From JBLIDK01 sp047632595 (GTDB lineage: Bacteria; Bacteroidota; Bacteroidia; Sphingobacteriales; Sphingobacteriaceae), in the NCBI GenBank assembly GCA_047632595.1, contig JBLIDK010000055.1, forward strand, positions 1 through 11,945: a stretch of 11,945 bases of DNA, in the 5' to 3' direction. The notes under the pieces are model-generated. The model had not been told where the DNA came from, did not search any database, and saw only the letters and a program-made list of their open reading frames with translations. Both the position numbers and the translations under genes were made by a program. Positions within the stretch are counted from its first letter, which is position 1, and every line of letters begins with the position of its first letter. Of this stretch, positions 1 through 5,306 are shown piece by piece.

Positions 1-475
1 ATTCGTCAATGGGAAAAACACAGCCTAACATATCAGGGTGGACCCATTCTCCAAAACTTTTTTTATCTGATTTGCTATGATTGATAGTCTTGCAATGGCA
101 GTTTAGATTATAGAAAGCGTAGTGTGCTAAAAATGGGTGTAAATCTTTTTCTAGATAAGTTTTCGTTGGTTGAGTAGTTGAAATTTCAGTTTCTTCTTCC
201 GTTTTTCCTTCTTCATATTCCTTAAAGTCAATTGTATATTTTTTGGCCTTTAAGTAAAATCGTTTTGGCCTTTTACCAACTGTTTTAAAAACCGAGTCGG
301 GATTGTCTCTGGAAATCACATATAATCTTGCACCCAAAGTCGCCCAAGGTGTTTTTCCCGAACTATTTAGTTTTTGGTCAAGTCCTTGGTCAACTGCTAG
401 CTGCCAAATTTCATTTGCAGTTAAAGGTTTGTCAACCTGTTTTAAAATAAGTTCTGCTAGTCCGTGAAATGTCAT
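1..475 (-). CDS. HrgA-like HARE-HTH protein with nuclease-like C-terminal region (partial, runs off left edge)
   Basis: I read 158 residues from an ATG at 475-473; the 3' end lies outside the window. Residues 1-75 look like a HARE-HTH winged-helix domain: the N-terminus MTFHGLAELILKQVDKPLT is followed by NEIWQLA and then NSSGKTPWATLGARLY and GKRPKRFYLK, the typical core of the family. Residues 80-105 are an acidic linker. From residue 110 a second domain starts with EKDLHPFLAHYA and continues through CKTINHSKS to WVHPDMLGCVFP, which I recognise from HrgA-like (COG2958-type) proteins, where the HPD-G segment may be part of a PD-(D/E)xK-type nuclease fold. HARE-HTH domains are known from restriction-modification proteins and transcription factors. 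The start codon overlaps the stop of the upstream membrane protein gene (ATGA), which suggests translational coupling. Family assignment is from memory of motifs; a role in DNA restriction is inference, since no methyltransferase is visible here. Confidence 0.8.
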   Translation of the reverse strand, partial: MTFHGLAELILKQVDKPLTANEIWQLAVDQGLDQKLNSSGKTPWATLGARLYVISRDNPDSVFKTVGKRPKRFYLKAKKYTIDFKEYEEGKTEEETEISTTQPTKTYLEKDLHPFLAHYAFYNLNCHCKTINHSKSDKKSFGEWVHPDMLGCVFPIDE

Positions 476-1044
476 AAGCCTTTATATTCTTTAGGTCGTT
501 TTTTTAAAAATTTATTCTTGTTCCCGTCTCCGTAAAAGTCATAAAGCGTATAGAACTTACTTTTTTTCGAGTTCTGATATCCTAATAAGAGTCCAAGGTC
601 TTCAAATTCTATTGGCAGATCTCGCCCCACATCGGTTCTTTCTTTACCTGTCTTCTCTTCATATTTATTATACTCGGCTTTGAGTTCAACAGGTTCGGTT
701 GGTTTTATAGGTTGAAGAGAATTCAATTTGTCTATTAGCTTAAACTTTGGTCCGTTTGGATTGAATTCTAGTTCTGGGTAGAATGCAGTTAGGTCTGAGT
801 TGTTAGTTATTCTAATTTTAAATCGCCATGTCAGTTCGAAAACTCTTATTGCAGTGTTTCCGTCTATATAACCTTCTTCGTTAACCTTGTTTTTCGAACT
901 AATTCCACGTGGGGAGCTAGAGCCACCATCTCTGATTATTTCAATGGTCAATTCTGGTCGTAAAAAATATTTTCGCCTGAAGTATGGTATTATTGCAATC
1001 AAAACACCGACTACAATACCTGCTATTCCTATCAATATTTCCAT
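472..1044 (-). CDS. Membrane-anchored hypothetical protein with soluble C-terminal domain
   Basis: This 190-residue protein begins with a hydrophobic segment (residues 3-21, MEILIGIAGIVVGVLIAIIP) followed directly by basic residues RRKYFLR, so it is a signal-anchor protein with N-terminus outside and the remainder in the cytoplasm by the positive-inside rule. Residues 70-130 (FELTWRFKIRITNNSDLTAF onwards) have alternating hydrophobic strands and a TNNS turn, resembling an immunoglobulin-like beta-sandwich. The C-terminal 30 residues are Lys-rich. I do not recognise a named family and assign no function. The stop codon TGA overlaps the ATG of the HrgA-like gene by the ATGA arrangement, so the two are probably co-expressed and may work together. 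It lies 61 bases after the end of the decayed recombinase, in the same direction. No convincing Shine-Dalgarno or promoter was seen upstream, which would fit a captured cassette or readthrough transcription. Confidence 0.7.
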   Translation of the reverse strand: MEILIGIAGIVVGVLIAIIPYFRRKYFLRPELTIEIIRDGGSSSPRGISSKNKVNEEGYIDGNTAIRVFELTWRFKIRITNNSDLTAFYPELEFNPNGPKFKLIDKLNSLQPIKPTEPVELKAEYNKYEEKTGKERTDVGRDLPIEFEDLGLLLGYQNSKKSKFYTLYDFYGDGNKNKFLKKRPKEYKGL

Positions 1045-1067
1045 TTTTTCAAATTAGCCACAACAAC

Positions 1068-1095
1068 CGCATAAGTGCACTGGTACACTTATTCG
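1068..1095. repeat. Imperfect palindrome between recombinase remnant and hypothetical gene
   Basis: Arms ATAAGTGCA (1071-1079) and TACACTTAT (1084-1092) pair at 8 of 9 positions around the loop CTGG, and two further pairs can form outward. It is not followed by a T-run, so it does not look like a terminator. The adjacent sequence GCCACAACAACCGC (1057-1070) resembles half of an attC recombination site, but the opposite half with a GTT core is not visible. It could be a recombination site, an operator or chance; only the palindrome itself is seen directly. Confidence 0.45.
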
Positions 1096-1105
1096 CATTG
1101 TATCT

Positions 1106-1624
1106 TTATCTCAAATTTAGCATTTCAATAGGACTTTTTATTCCTCTTAAGTTATTAGTTGCCACTTGAGTATAAATTTCAGTGGTTTTTGAACTACTAT
1201 GCCCAAGCAAAACTTGGATGTAGCGCAGGTCCGTTCCATTTTCTAGTAAATGAGTCGCAAAGCTATGGCGAAGCACATGTGGATGTATGTTTTTAGGAAT
1301 TCCACTCTTTTTTGCTGCGGTTTTTACAATCTTTACTACACTTGAAGTGCTGTATTTACCCCCTTTTGGTCCCTCAAACAAGTATTTTTTTGGGCGCCAT
1401 TCTTTGTAATAGGCTCTTAATTCAATTAAAACACTCGGACTAAGCAATGTTTGGCGATCTTTATTTCCTTTTCCGTTTTTAATAATTAGTACCATGCGTT
1501 CGCTGTCAACATCCTCAACATTTTGACAAGGCTGCATAATGGTTTTACCCATGCTTGCTTGAAAAATTGGCTTATTAGATTTATGTCTCGGAATGTATGG
1601 GTCAATAGCAAATCCATAAAACAC
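1106..1624 (-). pseudogene. Decayed tyrosine recombinase/integrase, C-terminal catalytic part
   Basis: The readable frame (172 codons, opening with a GTG inside the terminator hairpin) matches the catalytic half of a XerC/D-like tyrosine recombinase from about residue 36 onward. Visible catalytic residues are Lys52 in GKGNKDR, His116 and Arg119 in HPHVLRHSFATH, His142 in LGHSS and the nucleophile Tyr151 in EIYTQV. The C-terminal LRGIKSPIEML ending is usual for Bacteroidota integrases. The N-terminal core-binding domain (about 100 residues or more) is absent, and the segment that should carry the first catalytic Arg (family pattern G-I-R-L-S-E) reads TIMQPCQ, with no Arg. Both defects would abolish recombination, so I call it a pseudogene. 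It lacks the extra helix of integron integrases between Lys and the His-x-x-Arg box. It suggests a past mobile element at this site. A real but short protein is possible, though unlikely to be active. Confidence 0.8.
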
Positions 1625-1660
1625 AAGAGCCTCTCATAAATGAGAAGCTCTTGTGTTTTT
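1618..1660. terminator. Strong rho-independent terminator, probably bidirectional
   Basis: Arms 1618-1637 and 1640-1659 are complementary at 19 of 20 positions with a two-base centre. On the plus strand the stem is followed by more T residues; on the minus strand it ends in TTTTAT. It lies about 95 bases past the stop of the lipoprotein gene (minus strand) and should end that transcript. It also overlaps the apparent GTG start of the recombinase remnant, which argues against that start being used. Confidence 0.85.
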
Positions 1661-1752
1661 GATACATAAATTTTTAAAAAAAATAAACTCTTTGAACTAA
1701 TATTGTTTTTTTTAATTCTAATATTTAGATATCCTTATTAGTATAGTAAATA

Positions 1753-2697
1753 CTATTTACGCTTAAAATCTTTAGTATGTAAGAAAGTGTCACCATCACC
1801 ATTATCTAGAACAAAATGGTAATTTTGTTTGACTTCTGTTTCTTTAATATTTATTCGATCAGTACACCATTTATCTTTGGTGTTTTGTTCAGCACTGTAC
1901 GTCAACTTCGAAGAAGACGTTTCATGTGTTGTTGTGAGTGGTCCATTTATTATTTTGTTAATACAATAATCTATTAATTGAGGCCTATCGTCTCCTCTCA
2001 AACGTTCAATAAGTCTTTCTGTAGTTGGAACTGGATTGTTAAGTGGATCAACGATATCATAAAGATCTCGTAATTGCCAAATTGTAAATACTCGATCAAA
2101 CCCTTCTCTACCTGTAACATTGTTTGTAACCGTTTCTGTTGTTTCTGAATTTACAGTTACGCTTTTAGAAAATTTACTGGAAAGTGTTGCGCTTACACTT
2201 ACGGAAGAGCCAAATGCACCAACTTCTGCTGTTGCTGTTATTGACTTTTCAAATTCTTCAGAATTAGTTTCTGAATAGCCTTGTGTATATGTTTTCTCTT
2301 CATTAAAACTTGTACCTGGACCTAATACCTTACTGTAAACTTTTTTCCAATAACGGCGATGACGAATTTTATAAACTGCTTCGCTTGAGTCAAATTCATA
2401 AATTTGATTTTGCTCATCTGTTTGAAACGATTCACCATCATTACATCCCATAGTGTCTGTATAAAGGGTATACGTCATTTCAAATGGACTAAATTTAGCT
2501 AGTGCTGAACTATATTCTACAGTTATAGTATCAGATGTTTCACGAGTAACAGTTCCAACTACAGTAGGTTCTGGAATTATTGGCAAATCACCAGAATGAT
2601 TTGCAGGCTCAGTTAGTTCATCTTTTTTACAAGCTGAAAATGCTATTGTGCTTATAATAAGCAATGTAACTAGGATTTTAATTTTGGAATTATACAT
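1753..2697 (-). CDS. Predicted surface lipoprotein with aerolysin-like Ser/Thr-rich region
   Basis: The 314-residue product has a lipoprotein signal peptide: basic start (MYNSKIK), hydrophobic core 8-20 and lipobox FSAC with Cys23 as the lipidation site. The mature protein starts CKKDE; Lys followed by two acidic residues matches the lipoprotein export signal described in Bacteroidota, predicting display on the outer face of the outer membrane. Residues 125-210 contain a long alternating Ser/Thr stretch (EEFEKSITATAEVGAFGSSV, then SVSATLSSKFSKSVTVNSET), followed by FDRVFTIWQL. This pattern resembles the amphipathic beta-hairpin and flanking strands of aerolysin/ETX-MTX2-type pore-forming proteins. 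Cys at 85, 245 and 278 could form disulfides. The pore-forming comparison is inference from pattern only; it could be another beta-rich surface protein. It is transcribed alone, with a candidate promoter just upstream and a terminator downstream. Confidence 0.8.
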   Translation of the reverse strand: MYNSKIKILVTLLIISTIAFSACKKDELTEPANHSGDLPIIPEPTVVGTVTRETSDTITVEYSSALAKFSPFEMTYTLYTDTMGCNDGESFQTDEQNQIYEFDSSEAVYKIRHRRYWKKVYSKVLGPGTSFNEEKTYTQGYSETNSEEFEKSITATAEVGAFGSSVSVSATLSSKFSKSVTVNSETTETVTNNVTGREGFDRVFTIWQLRDLYDIVDPLNNPVPTTERLIERLRGDDRPQLIDYCINKIINGPLTTTHETSSSKLTYSAEQNTKDKWCTDRINIKETEVKQNYHFVLDNGDGDTFLHTKDFKRK

Positions 2698-2719
2698 TTT
2701 AAGTTTTATTTATTAATTT

Positions 2720-2727
2720 CAAAGGTA
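2720..2727 (-). promoter_or_regulatory. Candidate Bacteroidota -7 promoter element for the lipoprotein gene
   Basis: On the minus strand the sequence is TACCTTTG, an exact match to the Bacteroidota TAnnTTTG element. It would place the transcript start near 2713, about 15 bases before the ATG at 2697. No clear TTTG -33 element was found at the right distance in this AT-rich stretch. Confidence 0.5.
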
Positions 2728-2773
2728 TAATTATTATTTAAAATTGCATTAAAATGTGTTTTTATTACCATTA

Positions 2774-2796
2774 AATACCTATTTAAAATAGGTATT
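2774..2796. repeat. Perfect AT-rich palindrome at the end of the four-helix-bundle gene
   Basis: Arms AATACCTATTT (2774-2784) and AAATAGGTATT (2786-2796) are perfectly complementary around one base. The stop codon of the four-helix-bundle gene lies inside the left arm. No long T-run follows on the minus strand, so it would be a weak terminator at best. It may instead mark the junction where the gene was shortened. Confidence 0.55.
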
Positions 2797-3066
2797 GAAA
2801 TTAGTAAGTTTTTTTTGATCTTTTAGGAAATCAAAAATAGCAACACATTCAAATGAAGAACCACGAGCAATAACGAAAAAATTTCTTTTATCTGGTTTTG
2901 AAAACCGGCCTGAGCCCTCCGCAATGTTTAGCATAATACTAAAAGAGGCTCGAGAAAGTTGATTTTGAACTATTCGGCTAAGATTGTTGTTTTCTATAAA
3001 GCCACTTATTTTATTATTATATGATTTTGCCTTTGAATAAACCGTAAGTTTTTCGAAATCGAACAT
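2779..3066 (-). CDS. Four-helix-bundle protein, 23S rRNA intervening-sequence (S23/IVP) type, shortened
   Basis: From the ATG at 3066 the product has 95 residues starting MFDFEKLTVYSKA, the usual opening of S23/IVP proteins; an ATG 31 codons upstream would add residues translated from the tRNA-flank repeat, so I prefer the internal start. The diagnostic segment SFSIMLNIAEGSGRFSKPDK (residues 41-60) and the helix FFVIARGSSFECVAIFDFLK (63-82) are present. Family members as I recall them run to roughly 115-130 residues, so the last helix appears to be lost, with the stop inside a palindrome. Members of this family are encoded in intervening sequences within 23S rRNA genes and also stand alone in bacterial chromosomes; they are known to assemble as pentamers, but their biological role is unclear. 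Here the gene lies just past the duplicated tRNA-Glu fragment. Whether it still folds is uncertain. Confidence 0.75.
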   Translation of the reverse strand: MFDFEKLTVYSKAKSYNNKISGFIENNNLSRIVQNQLSRASFSIMLNIAEGSGRFSKPDKRNFFVIARGSSFECVAIFDFLKDQKKLTNFNTYFK

Positions 3067-3117
3067 AAAAGCAACAGTTTGAGTTTGAGTAGAGAGGTTA
3101 CTAAACACTTTTTCGTG

Positions 3118-3144
3118 GAGTTCGGAGCTGTATGCTCCAAACTC
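3118..3144. repeat. Hairpin just past the tRNA-like remnant
   Basis: Arms GAGTTCGGAGC (3118-3128) and GCTCCAAACTC (3134-3144) pair along 11 positions, with one G-T or A-C type mismatch depending on strand, around TGTAT. The right arm is part of the repeat shared with the flank of the intact tRNA. There is no T-run, so it is not a standard terminator. It lies upstream of the four-helix-bundle start and could fold in that gene's leader. Confidence 0.5.
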
Positions 3145-3177
3145 ACACTCAAAACTCATTTGTAGTCCGTAGGGGAG
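3135..3177 (-). repeat. Direct repeat, distal copy (tRNA-Glu 3' end plus downstream flank)
   Basis: This copy contains the last bases of the T-stem, the acceptor 3' strand and discriminator of tRNA-Glu followed by a 21-base flank at 3135-3155. It matches the proximal copy at 3560-3601: the tRNA part is identical, six bases between the two parts vary, and the 21-base flank is identical (about 39 of 42). The two copies are 425 bp apart and enclose the GIY-YIG gene, like the att repeats left by elements that enter tRNA 3' ends. Confidence 0.8.
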
Positions 3178-3225
3178 GACAAGCCCGCCTGACCGAATCA
3201 GTCGGGCAGAGAACCCCTGTTACCA
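3163..3225 (-). pseudogene. tRNA-Glu 3' remnant with a hairpin inserted in the T-loop
   Basis: On the minus strand, TGGTAACAGGGGTTC (3225-3211) and the T-stem/acceptor end (3176-3163) are identical to the matching parts of the intact tRNA-Glu. Between them the T-loop bases GAT are replaced by 34 bases (3177-3210) that contain a hairpin at 3183-3207 with 10-base arms (9 pairs) and loop TTCGG. The 5' half of the tRNA (acceptor 5' strand, D-arm and anticodon arm) is absent, so this is not a functional tRNA. The GIY-YIG reading frame enters the remnant and ends within its hairpin. Confidence 0.8.
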
Positions 3226-3467
3226 AAATTTACATTTTTTTTAGTCCATCTTCGACCTGCAGCAGACTTAAGATATTTCTCTCTTTTTCTTGCCTCCATA
3301 AAGTTTAAGTATTCTTCTTGATGCACTAAAACCCATGGAATATGGCCTTTTGTAAATTTAGTTTTTCCTTGATTGTGCTGCTTAAGCCTAATCTCAGTAT
3401 TCTCCGACATCCCAACATAATGAATGCCATCCTTTAAACTTTCTAAAACATAAACGAAAACCGACAT
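3198..3467 (-). CDS. Small GIY-YIG nuclease whose last codons come from a tRNA fragment
   Basis: The 89-residue product has a GIY-YIG fold: FVYVLES (residues 4-10) and HYVGM (16-20) form the two Tyr motifs, EIRLKQHN (25-32) supplies the catalytic Arg27 and nearby His31, and FMEARKREKYLKS (56-68) the metal-binding Glu and basic helix. Length is typical of the stand-alone YhbQ/UPF0213-like GIY-YIG group. I chose the ATG at 3467 because the family starts MxVxVYVLxS; the alternative ATG at 3497 lies in the loop of the tRNA terminator hairpin and would add a hydrophobic stretch. The final residues GNRGSLPD are unusual: G-N-R-G and two bases of Ser are the tRNA-Glu T-arm sequence, and the stop TGA sits in the hairpin inserted into that T-arm. 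The protein probably cuts DNA; a homing-type role in the tRNA duplication is inference. Confidence 0.85.
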   Translation of the reverse strand: MSVFVYVLESLKDGIHYVGMSENTEIRLKQHNQGKTKFTKGHIPWVLVHQEEYLNFMEARKREKYLKSAAGRRWTKKNVNFGNRGSLPD

Positions 3468-3484
3468 AATAAGCGAAAATAAAA

Positions 3485-3526
3485 AAAGCAAGAACATTTT
3501 CGCTTTACGCTTAACATTCTTGCTTT
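3485..3526 (-). terminator. Terminator of the tRNA-Glu transcript
   Basis: Ten-base perfect arms AAAGCAAGAA (3485-3494) and TTCTTGCTTT (3517-3526) flank a 22-base loop that can fold further. On the minus strand the stem is followed by TTTTTTTATTTT, a good termination run. It separates tRNA-Glu transcription from the GIY-YIG gene, whose preferred start is 18 bases further on. Confidence 0.75.
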
Positions 3527-3559
3527 CCTAATTTGAGTTGTTTTCCTTGAAGTAACTTA

Positions 3560-3601
3560 CTCCAAACTCACACTCAAAACTGTTTAGTAGTCCGTAGGGG
3601 A
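3560..3601 (-). repeat. Direct repeat, proximal copy (3' end of intact tRNA-Glu plus flank)
   Basis: This is the partner of the repeat at 3135-3177. It comprises the 3' end of the intact tRNA (3588-3601) and the downstream flank with the identical 21 bases at 3560-3580. Because the intact tRNA carries this copy, an insertion here would have kept the tRNA functional and displaced the older 3' end downstream. Confidence 0.8.
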
Positions 3602-3659
3602 ATCGAACCCCTGTTACCAGGATGAAAACCTGGCGTCCTAACCCCTAGACGAACGGACC
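3588..3659 (-). tRNA. trnE: tRNA-Glu (anticodon UUC)
   Basis: The 72-base minus-strand sequence folds as a complete cloverleaf: acceptor GGTCCGT/ACGGACT (first pair G-U), D-arm GTCTAGGGGTTAGGAC, anticodon stem CCAGG/CCTGG around TTTTCAT giving anticodon TTC, variable TAAC, T-stem AGGGG/CCCCT around TTCGATT, discriminator A. CCA is not encoded. It decodes GAA/GAG. A candidate promoter lies just upstream and a terminator downstream. A partial second copy of its 3' end lies about 400 bp downstream. Confidence 0.97.
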
Positions 3660-3670
3660 AATTTGATTTC

Positions 3671-3696
3671 CCGCTTAAAAGCGGAGCGCAAAGATA
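3671..3696 (-). promoter_or_regulatory. Candidate tRNA-Glu promoter (-7 element) and leader palindrome
   Basis: On the minus strand TATCTTTG (3696-3689) is an exact match to the Bacteroidota TAnnTTTG element, which would start transcription near 3682, about 23 bases before the tRNA. No clear -33 TTTG is seen. The palindrome CCGCTTAAAAGCGG (3671-3684) falls at the predicted start of the leader and could form a 5' hairpin removed during tRNA processing. Confidence 0.6.
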
Positions 3697-3841
3697 GTTC
3701 TATTTATTTTTTTGAAGAATATTTAGAGAGGAAATTCCAATATTTTTTTACTTTTTTTCTGCTAACGAAATTTATTTGCGTTCTTTCTTCATTGAATTCT
3801 CTCTAATTCAGCGCAGAACCGTAAATTCGCACCTTTAAATT

Positions 3842-4843
3842 ATGTCAATTACAAAGGTTGCAATAAACGGATTTGGTCGAATTGGGCGCTCTGCCCTAAA
3901 AGCACTTTTACCACTTGAAGGAGTGGAAGTAGCTGTAATAAACGACCTTAGTGATCCTAATACCTTAGCTCACCTTTTTAAATACGATAGCGTTCATGGT
4001 GTTTTTGATGGCGAAATATCCGTTTCAAACAAGCAAATTATCATAAATAATAAGGCAATTGAAGTTACTTCGACACAAAAATTAGAAGATTTACAGTGGT
4101 CAAAACTCAAAATTGACATTGTAATTGAAAGTTCTGGACGATTTACTAGTAAAGAGGATGCTCAAAAGCATTTAAAGGCAGGGGCAAAAAAAGTTATAAT
4201 TTCAGCTCCATCAAAAGACAATATCCCAATGGTTTGCATGGGAATAAATGACCATATACTAACTTCAAAGGATACTATTATATCCAACGCAAGTTGTACA
4301 ACTAATAATGTAGCGTCAATTATTCAAATTTTAGATGAGAACTGGAAGATTGAAAGTGGTTACATAACTACTATTCATTCATTTACAGGAGATCAGTCAT
4401 TACACGATAGACCGCACAAAGATTTAAGAAGAGCAAGGGCAGCAACACAATCAATTATTCCAACTTCAACTGGAGCTGCAAAAGCAATAACAAAAATCTT
4501 TCCTCATTTAGAGGGTAAACTAGGTGGAGCGGGAATAAGAGTACCTGTTATTAATGGTTCTTTAACAGATTTTACTTGCTTTCTTGAAAAAGGCTGCTCT
4601 GTAGAAGAAATTAACGCCCGTTTCAAAGAAGCTTCTTTAGGGAAGTTTAAAAATATTTTGCAATACACTGAAGATCCAATAGTATCAGTTGATGTTATTG
4701 GAAATAAATACTCTTGTGTATTTGATTCACAATTAACCTCCATAGTAGGAAAAATTGTGAAGGTAGTAGGTTGGTACGATAACGAATCAGGCTACGCAAA
4801 TAGGTTAGCCGACCTTGTAGTAAAACTTAAAAATCTTAACTAA
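3842..4843 (+). CDS. gap: Glyceraldehyde-3-phosphate dehydrogenase
   Basis: This 333-residue cytoplasmic enzyme oxidises and phosphorylates glyceraldehyde 3-phosphate to 1,3-bisphosphoglycerate with NAD+. The N-terminal NAD-binding domain has INGFGRIGRSALKAL (residues 8-22) and Asp35 in VINDL, which favours NAD+ over NADP+. The catalytic segment is SNASCTTNN with Cys152, and His179 in TTIHSFTGDQ activates it. The phosphate-binding LRRARAATQSIIPTSTGAAK and the C-terminal WYDNESGYANR are also intact. A small difference is Asn156 where many homologues have a second Cys (CTTNC). Length is normal. It is divergent from the tRNA-Glu gene; a degenerate TAAATTCG at about 3821 might serve as its -7 element, but I do not call a promoter. 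It heads an operon with the GNAT-like gene and pgk, the next glycolytic step. Confidence 0.97.
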   Translation: MSITKVAINGFGRIGRSALKALLPLEGVEVAVINDLSDPNTLAHLFKYDSVHGVFDGEISVSNKQIIINNKAIEVTSTQKLEDLQWSKLKIDIVIESSGRFTSKEDAQKHLKAGAKKVIISAPSKDNIPMVCMGINDHILTSKDTIISNASCTTNNVASIIQILDENWKIESGYITTIHSFTGDQSLHDRPHKDLRRARAATQSIIPTSTGAAKAITKIFPHLEGKLGGAGIRVPVINGSLTDFTCFLEKGCSVEEINARFKEASLGKFKNILQYTEDPIVSVDVIGNKYSCVFDSQLTSIVGKIVKVVGWYDNESGYANRLADLVVKLKNLN

Positions 4844-4856
4844 AAATAGAAAAATT

Positions 4857-5306
4857 ATGATACAGCCAATTGAGCCAAGTAATGAGATGTATGAAATGCG
4901 AAATAACTTTCTTCGCCCAAACCACACGGTGGAAGAATGTGTTTTTCCTACGGATGATTTAACAGATTCATTTCACTTCGGATATTTTGAAGGAGAAGAA
5001 TTAGCTGCAGTAGGTTCATTTCATAGAGAAACTTACCAAAATGACCAAGGTTTAGGATATAGAATGAGAGGACTTGTTTCAAGTTGGGAACATCGTAACG
5101 AGGATTTCAAAAAGAAAATAGTTGAAGCAGGTATTGAAACGTTAGTTGAAAGAGGAGCGGACTACATTTGGATTAACGCTCGCCATATGGACTACGGAAT
5201 GTTTGAAGAAATGGGCTTCAAATTTCTTTCAAAAGAATTCCAGATCGAAAACATTGGTCGCCACAAAGTTGCTCTTCTAAAAATCACTAAAAACGAAGAA
5301 GAATAA
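4857..5306 (+). CDS. GNAT-fold acetyltransferase-like protein between gap and pgk
   Basis: The 149-residue product resembles ElaA/YitI-type GNAT proteins: an Arg-rich strand YRMRGLVSSWEHR (about residues 68-80), a helix KKIVEAGIETLVERGADYIW, then NARHMDYGMFEEMGFKFLS and the FQIENIGRHKVALLKI ending, where family members read N-A-R, F-Y-E-K-L-G-F and G-I-G-P-H. The acetyl-CoA pyrophosphate loop, normally R/Q-x-x-G-x-G/A, is here HRNEDFKKK with no glycines. Acetyltransferase activity is therefore doubtful, and it may bind another ligand or act as a non-catalytic partner. It starts 13 bases after gap, and its TAA shares a base with the pgk ATG, so its translation is probably tied to the glycolytic enzymes. 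No substrate can be named. An effect on GAPDH or PGK is inference from position only. Confidence 0.8.
   Translation: MIQPIEPSNEMYEMRNNFLRPNHTVEECVFPTDDLTDSFHFGYFEGEELAAVGSFHRETYQNDQGLGYRMRGLVSSWEHRNEDFKKKIVEAGIETLVERGADYIWINARHMDYGMFEEMGFKFLSKEFQIENIGRHKVALLKITKNEEE

Noticed and set aside
984..1169. Short plus-strand open frame opposite the membrane protein gene and recombinase end
   Set aside because: It overlaps two better supported minus-strand frames and the palindrome between them, with no family resemblance.
1106..1624. Reading the recombinase as an active integron integrase
   Set aside because: The extra helix of integron integrases is absent, the first catalytic Arg is missing and the N-terminal domain is gone.
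3163..3225. A second functional tRNA-Glu
   Set aside because: Only the T-arm and acceptor 3' strand are present, and the T-loop is interrupted by 34 bases.
3842..4843. Asn instead of the second Cys in the GAPDH active-site segment
   Set aside because: The second Cys is not catalytic and varies in the family; all essential residues are present, so the enzyme should be normal.
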